Below, in pieces: positions 32,232 through 41,206 of a stretch of 64,000 nucleotides of DNA. The position numbers and the translations under genes are program-made. Source of the DNA: Paenibacillus segetis. Its GTDB lineage: Bacteria > Bacillota > Bacilli > Paenibacillales > Paenibacillaceae. The notes under the pieces were generated by a model. It did not search any database and had not been told where the DNA came from. It saw nothing but the letters and a program-made list of their open reading frames with translations. The stretch's first letter is position 1. Every line of letters starts with the position of its first letter. The stretch covers positions 1,860,001-1,924,000 of the forward strand of contig NZ_BMFT01000001.1 of NCBI RefSeq assembly GCF_014639155.1, in the 5' to 3' direction.

Positions 32232-33128
32232 TTATGAGTTGTTCTTAATCCAGCTCAGCATAGGTTCTTCTGAAGGTTTCCAGTCCAGCAGATTTCTTGC
32301 ATGTACCGCACGTACACGACTGTTGGATGCAATGGCAAAGCGAGCCCAATCACCCAGTTCTGCAATGGCTTCGTCGGCCGGCCAACTCATCGTTTTTCCT
32401 TCAAAACCAAGTGTTTCACTGATGGATTTGGCAATATCCTGGAATGATTCCTCTCCATTCTCTGCGAAGAAATAAGAAGCTGAAGCTGCTTTTTCTAAAG
32501 CCAATCGATATAAATCGGCCAAATCCTTGATATGAACATTGGACCAGCGGTTCACACCTTTGCCGACATGAACGCCCGCTCCGACCATCTTCGATTTGCG
32601 GATAACCTGGGGCAGTTGATCGCTTTCCGTCGGTAATCCTAGCGCATTGCCATAGATCATGGAAGGTACGATAACCACACTTCTGACCCAATCATCTATT
32701 CCTGCCTTGCGCACCAAATTGTTGATAGCGACCCGGTCAGCGCGGATATCCATGGGAACAAACGGCGTCTCCTCGTCATAAATATTCTCACTTTTAGAAT
32801 CGCCCCGGGCATCATCTCCGACCACACTAGAACCCGATGTATGCAGGAATGCTTTGCCGGTACCGCGCAAGGCGCTGATAAAGGTCTCCACAGCTCCCCT
32901 GTGATCTGAATCGGCAGTATGAATGACCGCGTCACTTAATTTAGAATACTTAGTCAGCACTTCAATGTCTTCCAGCGTGCCCAACACGGGCTTAATACCG
33001 ATTTGTTTAAGTGCGTCCACCTTCTTCGGATCACGCACCAGACCGTAGATGTCATGCCCGGCATCAATCAGCACCTTGGCCACGGATCCACCTATATAAC
33101 CTGTAGCACCTGTCACGAATACTTTCAT
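32232..33128 (-). CDS. NAD(P)-dependent epimerase/reductase, extended/atypical SDR
   Basis: 298 residues. The N-terminal dinucleotide motif is VTGATGYIGGSVAKVL (TGATGYIGG at 6-14), followed by LVRDPKKVDALKQIG and the pattern LSDAVIHTADSD. The catalytic region IYG (SMIYGNALGLP) replaces the usual YxxxK, as in atypical SDRs such as NmrA-like and flavonol-reductase-like proteins; no YxxxK is obvious. Divergent arrangement is absent: the LysR gene follows upstream on the same strand and is a likely regulator. RBS GGAGGAGAGAAGC. Confidence 0.85.
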   Translation of the reverse strand: MKVFVTGATGYIGGSVAKVLIDAGHDIYGLVRDPKKVDALKQIGIKPVLGTLEDIEVLTKYSKLSDAVIHTADSDHRGAVETFISALRGTGKAFLHTSGSSVVGDDARGDSKSENIYDEETPFVPMDIRADRVAINNLVRKAGIDDWVRSVVIVPSMIYGNALGLPTESDQLPQVIRKSKMVGAGVHVGKGVNRWSNVHIKDLADLYRLALEKAASASYFFAENGEESFQDIAKSISETLGFEGKTMSWPADEAIAELGDWARFAIASNSRVRAVHARNLLDWKPSEEPMLSWIKNNS

Positions 33129-33311
33129 TGCTTCTCTCCTCCTATATCTCTATTCCACAATTTTGTATTGCCTCTAACTAGTATGAATTTTGGTTACTCA
33201 CCTATTGTAGTCTCCCTCCAACTATAAAACCAATTATATTATATAGGGTAAACAATAAATAAATTTATACAAAATGAAAAAAAAGACCGCCCAACAAACA
33301 TTGGTCGATCT

Positions 33312-34181
33312 CTATTCCTCTTCGCGTATGACCGCCATAATCTCGCGGATCTGGGGCAAATGCTTGTGCTTAAGTTTATAAGCAAAGAACAATTCGTTTT
33401 TCACCTTTAAATCCTCATAAATCACCTTCGTATGGACTCTGGACGCCTCATCTTTCAGATAGGTAGGTATCACACTAAGCCCGGTTCCATTGCCAATAGC
33501 CTTCAATATCATATGTAAATTTGGAATGACATGAACGGGTCTGATCTGAGGACGCTTTTTAAAATGTTCCCTCCAAATCCTCCGGATAATCGGCAACTCC
33601 AGTCCATAACTCATCCACGGCTGCTCGGTCAACCATTGCTCTCTGACTTCGAGATCGTCTGTGTCTGGTATTTCATAATCCTGCGGGGCCACAATCACAA
33701 ATTGCTCATCCATTAATTTCAGGTACTCGATGCCAGGCGTCTGAATCTTCTGCGAGGTAATGATGATTTCCACCTCATCCTCTTTCAACATCTCCAGCAA
33801 TTCAGCGGCAGAGCCAAAATGGGTGTTAGTGCGGAAATCGTATCGATGTAGCTGGGGAAGTATTTTTTCCGTATAGAACTCATGCGCCGTTCCTATCTTG
33901 ATCACGGTAAGCGTCGGCAGCGAAGCCGTCCTAAAATTCATCGTTGCCTCCTCCAGCGACTCGATTAGGGGGGCCAACTGGGAGTATAATTCCTTCCCTC
34001 GTTCAGTGGGTAGCATCTTACGTGCCGTTCGAATAAAAAGCGCTTCGCCCACTTCGGCTTCGAGAGAGGCCAAATGCTGGCTCATTGCTGGTTGTGTCAA
34101 CATGCGAGTCTTTGCCGCTTCGGACACCGAGTTATGTTTATAAATGTTGCAGAAGCTTCTGTACCACTCAAAATCTGCCAT
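33312..34181 (-). CDS. LysR-family transcriptional regulator
   Basis: 289 residues. N-terminal helix-turn-helix WYRSFCNIYKHNSVSEAAKTRMLTQPAMSQHLASLEAEVGEALFIRTARKMLPTERG, then a periplasmic-binding-type effector domain. Usual length of the family. It lies 183 bases upstream of the SDR gene on the same strand, so the SDR is a plausible target. Confidence 0.9.
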   Translation of the reverse strand: MADFEWYRSFCNIYKHNSVSEAAKTRMLTQPAMSQHLASLEAEVGEALFIRTARKMLPTERGKELYSQLAPLIESLEEATMNFRTASLPTLTVIKIGTAHEFYTEKILPQLHRYDFRTNTHFGSAAELLEMLKEDEVEIIITSQKIQTPGIEYLKLMDEQFVIVAPQDYEIPDTDDLEVREQWLTEQPWMSYGLELPIIRRIWREHFKKRPQIRPVHVIPNLHMILKAIGNGTGLSVIPTYLKDEASRVHTKVIYEDLKVKNELFFAYKLKHKHLPQIREIMAVIREEE

Positions 34182-34775
34182 GCTGTCTCACGCCTCCTAC
34201 GCTAAATAAAGTCCTAAAAATGTCGCTGTTTCATTGAACTAACAATTAGTACAACTTACATAAAAAAATTTCCAGTAATTGAAGATTTGCTTGGCATGCG
34301 CATTCTTAAGTGTAGTATAACGCTGACTCTTTATTAGAAAAATCTTGACATCTACTAGATGGTTAACTTCAGCAAAGGGGTAATACCTTGTCGTTTCCTA
34401 GAATCAAGAGAAGCTCATTGGCCTTTGCCATGGGAATCGCTCTTCACAATATACCCTTTAAACCACTACCAGCGACAATGTAGGTAACTTTGTGTCAAAT
34501 AACGATTATGTAGGCATATTTGTGCATTTTTGCATGACACAAATGTGCCTACAAAAAATAAGAAAAGCCTGATTTATCAAGCTTTTCATCGTCAAGTTAT
34601 GTTGGCACTTTTGTGTCATTGGACATCGTATGACAAGAATATGTTCCGATAACCCATCAAGACTCCTCTTCTCTTTATCAGAGTACCTATCCCACCATGC
34701 TGAAATTCCTTTTTAACAGCAAGAGCTTGAATTACCTTGGGATAGGGTTGTTTTTTAAGAATTCTGCCCGTTAGC
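34182..34775. other. intergenic with a repeat cluster
   Basis: About 590 bases. It holds cluster 2 of the approximately 19-bp repeats (34479-34618), a hairpin AAAAGCCTGATT..AATCAAGCTTTTC-like near 34564-34586, and another minus-strand TATTCTTGTCAT motif near 34630-34642. No gene seen. The part before 34300 contains the LysR promoter region. Confidence 0.45.
34479..34618. repeat. four about 19-bp repeats, transposon-end-like (cluster 2)
   Basis: TGTAGGTAACTTTGTGTCA (34479-34497), TGTAGGCATATTTGTGCA (34509-34526), the inverted TGACACAAATGTGCCTACA (34535-34553), and TGTTGGCACTTTTGTGTCA (34600-34618). The first two are 30 bases apart; the second and third form a large palindrome. Multiple short repeats in both orientations are typical of the ends of DDE transposons with several transposase sites (IS21, Tn7 or Mu type), but no transposase is present. 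Confidence 0.5.
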
Positions 34776-34783
34776 TTAACGAA
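34767..34783. repeat. CCCGTTAGCTTAA-type element, copy 2
   Basis: CCCGTTAGCTTAACGAA, preceded by TTCTG. The stop codon of the minus-strand XRE gene lies inside it. Confidence 0.45.
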
Positions 34784-34970
34784 AAATATCACCTGGCTGA
34801 CAATCCAAAGTCTTACATATCGCTTCTAATGTTGAAAAACGAACCGCTTTTGCTTTCCCATTTTTCAGAATAGAAAGATTAGCCATTGTAATTCCAACCC
34901 TCTCCGAAAGCATCGTTACGCTCATTTTTCGTTTTGCTAACATCACATCAATATTAATAATAATTGCCAT
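34776..34970 (-). CDS. XRE-family helix-turn-helix protein, YozG type
   Basis: 64 residues from the ATG at 34970 with GAGGTGAAGG just before. Cro/C1-type helix-turn-helix: MLAKRKMSVTMLSERVGITMANLSILKNGKAKAVRFSTLEAICKTLDCQPGDIF. It follows a DUF2975 membrane protein gene with a ten-base gap, the widespread YoaS/YozG-like pair of Firmicutes in which the small XRE protein probably regulates the pair. Confidence 0.9.
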   Translation of the reverse strand: MAIIINIDVMLAKRKMSVTMLSERVGITMANLSILKNGKAKAVRFSTLEAICKTLDCQPGDIFR

Positions 34971-34980
34971 ATCCTTCACC

Positions 34981-35469
34981 TCAGACCGTCAAATCAATTT
35001 CTGATTCTATGTTAATCGCTTCTTGTAGAAGCCGTTGGAGGATAGCAGCAAAAACGGCGATAACCAACGAAACAAAAATGATGATGAGTACGATTAATCC
35101 AATAGGAGGGTCAACTTTCTTCGCTATAAAATGAAAGAGTGGCATACCTAATACATACAAACCACTGATTGTTATCGCGCAGAGTTTTATGTACTTTAAT
35201 GCCTTTACAGATAATTCCGTGAAAGCTGTGTTATCGTCGATGTACCGTAAAAGATTAAAAGCCTGATAGAGAGCAAAGTAAAAAGGTATGGCTGCTCCAT
35301 ACATCACGATGAAAACGAGATATTTCATTGGGAAAATATTTGGATACAAATTTGCTGCGAAATTCCCCATAGGGGGCACTAAAAATATACATAAAGCAAG
35401 AACCGGTATTCCTATAATAATAACAACTATTTTTAAAAACAGTGTTGTGACTTCTCTCAAAATAAACAC
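34981..35469 (-). CDS. DUF2975 membrane protein
   Basis: 162 residues with four membrane segments, fitting DUF2975 (YoaS-like): GIPVLALCIFLVPPMGNF, YGAAIPFYFALYQAFNLLRYIDDNTAFTELSVKALKYIKLCA and a last helix before LQEAINIESEIDLTV. The 'IDDN.AFSE.SV.ALK.IK' segment is the family hallmark. Unknown function, in operon with the XRE gene. Confidence 0.9.
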   Translation of the reverse strand: MFILREVTTLFLKIVVIIIGIPVLALCIFLVPPMGNFAANLYPNIFPMKYLVFIVMYGAAIPFYFALYQAFNLLRYIDDNTAFTELSVKALKYIKLCAITISGLYVLGMPLFHFIAKKVDPPIGLIVLIIIFVSLVIAVFAAILQRLLQEAINIESEIDLTV

Positions 35470-35761
35470 CTCACATTTTTATTTCATTTTTTCTTAGAAA
35501 GTGGTTATACCTCGTTTAACATTCATTTAAAACATCTCCACTTATTTAAAGATAACATGATCTTAGCATTCAATTTATCGTTTTTTAAAGCATTTCTCTT
35601 TACAAAGAAATGCTCTCCGTTAGCGCAACACGCTATCCACTGAGGAATCTCCTTTATAGGCATCAGCACAATCATATAGTTATTAACCTGCATACTGTAA
35701 AAACAGGTTATTTGACTTTACGAATAGTGCATTATCTTTTTAAAGAAAAAGGAGATATTAT

Positions 35762-36256
35762 ATGACAAATTTTTATTCTTTTCACGGGACTATCACTATG
35801 ATTAATGATTTTTTTACAGGTCAAAATGATGAAGGATGTTTAAAATTAATATCTGTAGATAACGGATTGGGAGCATTAGTAAATTTCGTTGTGTCACCCA
35901 ATACTTATTTTGTAAACCATGAAATGGTGTCAGTAGGAGATCAAGTGACTGGATACTATGACGGAAATGCACCTGCTCCTCTAATTTACCCTCCACAATA
36001 TCAAGCAATTGTCATGGTAAAAAATAGCCCATATCAGAATGTAAAAGTGGATTATTTTAATACTGAATTGGAGAGTAGTGATGGACGATTACGATTAAAT
36101 ATTTCTCCGTATACTCAAATAGTATTAACAAATGGGCAACTCTTTTCAAGAACCCCTGCGAACCGAGATCTAATTGTTATTTATGGACCTACCACAAAAA
36201 GTATCCCCGCCATTACCACACCCTATAGAATTATAGTTTTGTGTTTTCTCCTCTGA
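35762..36256 (+). CDS. conserved Firmicute protein of unknown function
   Basis: 164 residues, all beta by appearance: SFHGTITMINDFFTGQNDEGCLKLISVDNGLGALVNFVVSPNTYFV, VSVGDQVTGYYDGNAPAPLIYPPQYQAIVMVK, then LRLNISPYTQIVLTNGQLF and RDLIVIYGPTTKSIPAITTP. I know similar unannotated proteins from Clostridium and Bacillus, but no function. No signal peptide. RBS AAAGGAGATATTAT. Confidence 0.75.
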   Translation: MTNFYSFHGTITMINDFFTGQNDEGCLKLISVDNGLGALVNFVVSPNTYFVNHEMVSVGDQVTGYYDGNAPAPLIYPPQYQAIVMVKNSPYQNVKVDYFNTELESSDGRLRLNISPYTQIVLTNGQLFSRTPANRDLIVIYGPTTKSIPAITTPYRIIVLCFLL

Positions 36257-36353
36257 CTATCGCTTGTTTAATATCTTGATCCATGACAGCTTTGCTCCCC
36301 CTTTAAATGTACGAGTATAAGATTTTGTTATCATGGTGTGATGATAGCACTTG

Positions 36354-36690
36354 TCACTTTGTTTGTCCATTAAACAAAGTAAGTTTATTTATATGTCGGA
36401 TTGTTACTGAAGACGACCTTGAAGTTCTCGGATAGTTGATCATCCGACCTTCCACGGGTACATTCGAGTCCAATAAAAGCACACGAAAATTAACTCCTAT
36501 AGGATCTCCCTTCCACTTCTGTGAAATAAAAACTGCTTGCCAATACGGCACCAAAAACAAATCAGTATCAAAAAAAATATCCACTTTCACATTAAGTTCA
36601 TTCCTGTGCTGTAGCAAATCCAGAGGAAGATGGACTAGATGTTCTACAATTTCTTCCCGTGTTTCAATAATTTGATGATCATTATTTATT
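36354..36690 (-). CDS. hypothetical protein, start uncertain, possibly degraded
   Basis: The frame reads HQIIETREEIVEHLVHLPLD, LLQHRNELNVKVDIFFDTDL, FLVPYWQAVFISQKWKGDPI, GVNFRVLLLDSNVPVEGRMI and ends with LFNGQTK. It extends upstream of the TTG at 36617 to a GGAGG at about 36699, but the ATG at that ribosome site is out of frame (it opens only 12 codons), so a one-base indel near the start is likely. No family recognised. Confidence 0.4.
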
Positions 36691-36700
36691 TTATTCCTCC

Positions 36701-36955
36701 ATGCTGACTAACAAAGCCGTGACTTTCTTTCATGATCAGTTGATGCAAGTGATCATTGAAAGTTTAAAAAATAGAATGAAAAATAAATTCATGAGCCAAG
36801 AGATTGATAATGAAGTTGTTGTCCAATTTATGGCATCTGCTTACGTCGGCGTCGTGGAATGGTGAATTAAAAATAAAAGAACCAATCCTCCCGAAATTAT
36901 GGCCCTACAAGTGAAGATTCTTTTTAATAGCAGCCATCTTTTTAGTCACAACTAA
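36701..36955 (+). pseudogene. TetR-family regulator remnant with internal stop
   Basis: The frame from an ATG at 36701 reads TNKAVTFFHDQLMQVIIESL, then KNKFMSQEIDNEVVVQFMAS and AYVGVVEW, a TGA at 36863, and continues in frame IKNKRTNPPEIMALQVKILF to a TAA at 36953. This is the C-terminal ligand domain of the TetR type with 'FIASA.VGVVEWWI.N', where the second Trp codon has become TGA. The DNA-binding N-terminal part is missing. Confidence 0.6.
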
Positions 36956-37057
36956 GTCGGCAATGGCGTCTGTGGTAACCTTATGAACCATGTTTAGCGA
37001 TGTTTGCAAGCACTTGCAACGTTAAATCGGTTAATTAGTTACTTATCTAATCGGCAA

Positions 37058-37187
37058 TGAGACCATGTTCTTGTCCATTATCGGTTAAGGGATCAAGTTC
37101 TTGTCCTGGACAAAGGACAAGAACTTGATCCCTTAAAAAAGAAAACCCGCGCTGGGCGCGGGTTCTTATGGGACTATATTCTAGTCC
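37058..37187. repeat. transposon-end-like repeats and palindrome (cluster 3)
   Basis: TGAGACCATGTTCTTGTCC (37058-37076) and AGGGATCAAGTTCTTGTCC (37088-37106), 30 bases apart, then the exact inverse GGACAAGAACTTGATCCCT (37115-37133), and a diverged copy TGGGACTATATTCTAGTCC (37169-37187). The second and third form a perfect 20-bp palindromic hairpin. Inverted orientation of the two halves suggests an internally deleted element reduced to its two ends. Confidence 0.55.
37142..37166 (+). terminator. GC-rich terminator-like hairpin inside cluster 3
   Basis: AACCCGCGC, loop TGG, GCGCGGGTTCTT. It sits between the inverted copies of the repeat and may be the original terminator of the lost transposase gene. 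Confidence 0.55.
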
Positions 37188-37265
37188 TGTGACAAAAAGC
37201 TGTTTCGTAATGGCCCTTTTCGCACGCAGGTTTACAGTAAAACCGGCAAACATGCCGTTTTTTTG

Positions 37266-38195
37266 TTATTGATGCACGAATTTATTATCATCCATATTTG
37301 CTTGTATAACGTCCACCCAATTTGTATTATGCATCATCTCGGAAGAATCCCCATGAAATGCCTTCATGGCTTCCTGATCATCAAGCAGCCGATATCTCAT
37401 CCAAGCCGTCAAGTAACCCCTATGATTGCCACCATTACCTTCAATCGCTGTATGAGCTGCACCTTTTGCCATCCCCATCATAACAGGCGTGCTTGCGTTA
37501 GTACTATGCAAGGCTAATTGATTCGTTGATACCGGTGAGATTAGAAAATCTCGTGTACCGCCCATAATGAGGAAAGGAACGGTAATACGTGCTGTATCGT
37601 ACACATCTTCTGGATCACAATGCTTCAAATCCGGGAGAGCGATGGATACAATCGTCTTAATCAACGATCCACTTATATAGTTGGTATGAGCATTAATGAC
37701 CCCAGTAGACCCTTGAGAATGTCCAGCTACACCAATATGTTCCATTTGTATTTTTTGATAAAACAAGCTGTTTGCTAGTTGGTTTTCATTTCTCAAATAA
37801 TCAATAGCCTCCACAATTTCTTTGCCCGTTCCTGTTGTTTTGCTATAGGAATCTATTACAATGAATCCCCAGCTAGTAAGATGAGTTAAGAGCTCATCAT
37901 AACGATCTGGCGTGGCACCTGTGCCATTCCCCCAAGAAATAATAGGATAGGATTCGTCTCCTTGAAATGCTGGGTAGTATATTCTAAATAAAGCCTCTCC
38001 GCTCGTACTCTTAACTTCTTCTACCTTTACATGATAGCTTCCTTGCTGTGCATACCGCTGCTCAATGCTTCCTTCTGCAAGTTCTGGTACATTAGAATGA
38101 ATGATTATTTGCATGAAAATTGTTATTGGAACTGCAACGATAAGGACTAAAGCTGACAACCATAAAATCCACTTTCGTTTTTTCAAAACCGACAT
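37266..38195 (-). CDS. membrane-anchored alpha/beta hydrolase
   Basis: 309 residues. N-terminal signal anchor KKRKWILWLSALVLIVAVPITIFM. Alpha/beta-hydrolase fold with nucleophile elbow GHSQG (Ser160), upstream oxyanion region SWGNGTGATPDRYDELLTHLTSWGFIVI, an acid in GGTRDFLISP and a late His in AAHTAIEG. It resembles chlorophyllase/cutinase-like and PET-hydrolase-like esterases of Firmicutes; the substrate is unknown. Isolated gene. Confidence 0.85.
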   Translation of the reverse strand: MSVLKKRKWILWLSALVLIVAVPITIFMQIIIHSNVPELAEGSIEQRYAQQGSYHVKVEEVKSTSGEALFRIYYPAFQGDESYPIISWGNGTGATPDRYDELLTHLTSWGFIVIDSYSKTTGTGKEIVEAIDYLRNENQLANSLFYQKIQMEHIGVAGHSQGSTGVINAHTNYISGSLIKTIVSIALPDLKHCDPEDVYDTARITVPFLIMGGTRDFLISPVSTNQLALHSTNASTPVMMGMAKGAAHTAIEGNGGNHRGYLTAWMRYRLLDDQEAMKAFHGDSSEMMHNTNWVDVIQANMDDNKFVHQ

Positions 38196-38881
38196 ACACG
38201 TGACCTCTACGATAGTCTATAGGTTTCTCTATCGTTTTCTTTGTTAAAATATGAAACTAAAGGGATGTATACCAATAATATTCGACTGATTGGGTATTAA
38301 TTCCTCTTGCAATCCAACTATTCTGCCCGTTAGTTCTATAAAAAAGGACGCTCCCGCCCCTACGCATGGGCTACGTCCTCCTCATTATATTCCATTTTAA
38401 TTTATTATTAAAAGAACATACGCGAGTAGCATGTAGTTCTTTAATAAGATACTGAGATTTATCTAGGCACTAAGAAATTACTTTATTATCTTTTCACATG
38501 AATACCTTTTCAAATTGACCTCATGGCCAAGTGATACAAAATACACTTGCCTTCACTGTAACTCGTCGTACTTTAAGCGTTATTATGTATGAAACCATGG
38601 CTATTAAATTCAAATAAAAACTTAGAGCATTCATTCTAAGAGTTTATATTTTGTAATAGTAATTTACAAACTAGTTTAATACATACAAAATTCGCGTACT
38701 GAATGTTGCACCGACCCCGTCTGTCCTGAGTTATTTGCCTGTGTTTGTAAAATCACTGTATTGAAGATGCAAGGTTCATTTAGCGAAAGTACCTCCACAA
38801 TGTAGAGTACCACCTTTGTCTTTGTACACATTGTACAGTTCAAGACCATTTTGTTTATTTAAAAATAAACAAGTCTTTAAT
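38196..38881. other. intergenic with hairpins and a CCCGTTAG element
   Basis: About 690 bases. TTCTGCCCGTTAG at 38321-38333 is element copy 3, followed by the hairpin AGGACG..GCCC / GGGC..CGTCCT at 38346-38376. AAAGAAC..GTTCTTT near 38410-38442 forms another hairpin. Short coding-like tracts near 38700-38830 (minus strand) are too weak to call. No gene seen. Confidence 0.4.
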
Positions 38882-38910
38882 CAATCCCCCACCCAACCGG
38901 AGGGGGATTT
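38882..38910 (-). terminator. terminator after the BioF2-type GNAT gene
   Basis: On the minus strand AAATCCCCCTCC, loop, GGGGGATT, twelve bases past the stop codon. The tail is only mildly U-rich. Confidence 0.65.
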
Positions 38911-38921
38911 GGTTTTGCGAG

Positions 38922-40010
38922 TTAACGTTGTGTCAGGAGCGATATCAATCGCTGCTTATTGAATTGAATGAAGGAATAGGCTCGAAGCAGCTTGGTTCTA
39001 CGTGCTCGGTTAATGAACCGGATATGATAGTTGATTTTTACGCGATCTGCCCAGTAAAATTTGTAATCCTGCTGACCGCTTAGAAAATCGATTTCTTGTA
39101 AGCAGCTACTGGTATTCATGAGATGACGAATCACTCGATTAGTCAATACCAACCCAACTCCATATTCCGCGTAATGCTTAGGTGATGCGATCATGTACAT
39201 ATATGCTTTGTCTGCATAGATCATAGTGTGCCAAGCTGCAGCAACATGGCCATTTATTTCAATATATGAGAGGTGTGTGCGTTCTTGGTTGTGGAGTTGC
39301 AACAAGACTTCTTCAAAGAAAGCTTGGTTATTAGGTTGGTTAAACAAACTATCCTGCCAACGTTGTTTATGTAATTCGATAAAGTTGCTCCATTTTTGCA
39401 GATCAAAGGGCTCAAAGATTTTAATTGTTACATCATGATGATCCCGTAATAATTTCCGCTCTTTGCGTTCAATTGCTTTAATCCTGCTCTTATCGGCTTT
39501 CATATCGTTATATTGCATTAAATCGATATATGGGAGAACAGATAATTTTCTTTCGAACAGATCAAATTGTTCACCGAAGAAATGCTTAACCAGCTCTGTT
39601 TGCGGATTACTGGATTGTAAATTATACAGGTCGATCCAATCCCATTCATCTTGATGCTGCAGGAGTACTTGGATGATTTGGTTGAGTACCTTCACGCCAT
39701 GACAGTCTTTATGGATGTAAATAAGATTTACATCTCCTACATCGGCAACAATAAACTGTAGTGTACTTATTCTGCGCCATATGATTTTTTGGCTCACTAT
39801 ACACAAAGGAGCTATGGCTACGCATGTATCTTGATCGGTAACGACGATAATAAATAGTTCTTTCGAAGGGTCCATCAAGTGATGAATATACGATTCCACC
39901 CACTCCCACGATGCGAAGATTTCAGGATTCTCTATATGACGCATGAATTCCCGCCATTGATGTTCGATGTTGGATAATTCCTCCACAGTTCGAATAATTG
40001 ACGTCTGCAT
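38922..40010 (-). CDS. GNAT acetyltransferase, BioF2/CelD-like
   Basis: 362 residues. Two-GNAT-fold layout of the Acetyltransf_6 (BioF2-like, 'cellulose biosynthesis protein CelD') group: WREFMRHIENPEIFASWEWVESYIHHL at the N-terminus, KERKLLRDHHDVTIKIFEP in the middle, then NNQAFFEEVLLQLHNQERTHLSYIEINGHVAAAWHTMIY and IASPKHYAEYGVGLVLTNRVIRHLM with YKFYWADRVKINYHIRF at the end. Such enzymes acylate polysaccharides or peptidoglycan precursors. No neighbouring polysaccharide genes. Confidence 0.85.
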   Translation of the reverse strand: MQTSIIRTVEELSNIEHQWREFMRHIENPEIFASWEWVESYIHHLMDPSKELFIIVVTDQDTCVAIAPLCIVSQKIIWRRISTLQFIVADVGDVNLIYIHKDCHGVKVLNQIIQVLLQHQDEWDWIDLYNLQSSNPQTELVKHFFGEQFDLFERKLSVLPYIDLMQYNDMKADKSRIKAIERKERKLLRDHHDVTIKIFEPFDLQKWSNFIELHKQRWQDSLFNQPNNQAFFEEVLLQLHNQERTHLSYIEINGHVAAAWHTMIYADKAYMYMIASPKHYAEYGVGLVLTNRVIRHLMNTSSCLQEIDFLSGQQDYKFYWADRVKINYHIRFINRARRTKLLRAYSFIQFNKQRLISLLTQR

Positions 40011-40667
40011 AATACAACCACCTTTTCAGCGTAGTACTGTTCCGTTTCATATTCGAAATACACCCCTTAGATTCCTTCTGACTTCCACTCATTCGACGAA
40101 GGTTCTAAATATCCGACAGAGAATAAAAAGGCGCCCCCATAAGCATGAGAACACGATGATGGTCAAGTCGATCCAACCCATCCCCTCCCCTCAAAGACAA
40201 ATATACCTTGGTCGGCGCACTCCATGCGAAATATGAACATGGTGTGTGCTTGATATGCCTAAAAAACTAAAAAAGAATGAGAAATCACCATTCCAGCTCT
40301 TCCGGCTTCACGTTTGCCCAAATTGTGCCTGCAAACTGTTCAATTGGATAACAGCGTAGCAAAAAGAGCGAGCGCTCGTGGAAAACTTAGCGAAACCTCG
40401 CTCTTCTCTTTTGTTATATCGATGGCTATTTTGTAACCATGACTACGGAAGATATATTATAACATCATCTTGTCCAACTCGGATTCCTCGAGCCCTTCGT
40501 TATAGACGCGATATTACTCGGCGTTTTCTTCGAACATCGTCCGGATCGCCGACAGGTCTTCCGCTTCCTCCATAACGAATATTGCGCACTGCCCATTCCC
40601 TGCAATCGGGACAGCCAGACTCGTTCACAGTTATTGAAACTCATGGTTAACCTAATAAGTTACATTG
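40011..40667. other. intergenic with decayed coding traces
   Basis: About 650 bases. A hairpin AAAAGAGCGAG / CTCGCTCTT at 40365-40411 resembles a terminator. On the minus strand, out-of-frame pieces such as MEEAEDLSAIRTMFEENAE (about 40520-40575) and YPIEQFAGTIWANVKPEELE (about 40285-40350) look like degraded protein-coding sequence but match no family I can name. Confidence 0.35.
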
Positions 40668-41084
40668 TTACTCATGTGGCATCTTGTCCATATCCATATA
40701 CAACACATTCCATCGATGGCCGTCCAAATCGGCGAATCCGGAACCGTACATCCACCCGTCCTTGTATCCGGGCTCTCCATATACAGTACCACCCGCGTTA
40801 ACAGCCTTGCGTACCATTTCATCTACTTCTTCCGGGCTTGCCGCATCAATGGAAAACAACACCTCGGTTCCCTTCGTTGTATCGACAATCTCATTTCCCG
40901 CAAAACCTTTGAAAGCGGACTCTGGAAAAAGCATCACCATCACCTTTTTATCGCCTATGACTAAGCCGGCCATCTCACTGCTGTTCATATGACGCGGATG
41001 AAGCGAGAAACCGATTTTGCTGAAAAATTCTTTTGACTTGCTCAGGTCTTTGACTGGCAAATTGAGCCATAATTCTTTGGTCAT
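40668..41084 (-). CDS. VOC family protein (glyoxalase-like)
   Basis: 138 residues. One VOC monomer: ELWLNLPVKDLSKSKEFFSKIGF, VMVMLFPESAFKGFAGNEIVDTTKGTEVLFSIDAASPEEVDEMVRKAVNAGGTVYGEPGYKDGWMYGSGFADLDGHRWNVLYMD. This matches the 'lactoylglutathione lyase-like / extradiol dioxygenase' group that has lost the first His ligand. It follows the DJ-1 and VOC-remnant genes on the same strand. Confidence 0.88.
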   Translation of the reverse strand: MTKELWLNLPVKDLSKSKEFFSKIGFSLHPRHMNSSEMAGLVIGDKKVMVMLFPESAFKGFAGNEIVDTTKGTEVLFSIDAASPEEVDEMVRKAVNAGGTVYGEPGYKDGWMYGSGFADLDGHRWNVLYMDMDKMPHE

Positions 41085-41206
41085 AGTAATCCTCCTTTAC
41101 ATTGGTATTGGTCAACAGTAAGCTTTCAACCTCAAAATTTGAAGTTTCTATTTTCGCCAACTATTTAATAAAGTTATTGCATTTATTCTTCACTAAAGCT
41201 TCTGGC

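Noticed and set aside
38760..38862. Possible small secreted peptide on the minus strand (..YKDKGGTLHCGGTFAK)
   Set aside because: It looks bacteriocin-like at first sight but has no start codon or leader and overlaps a terminator region.
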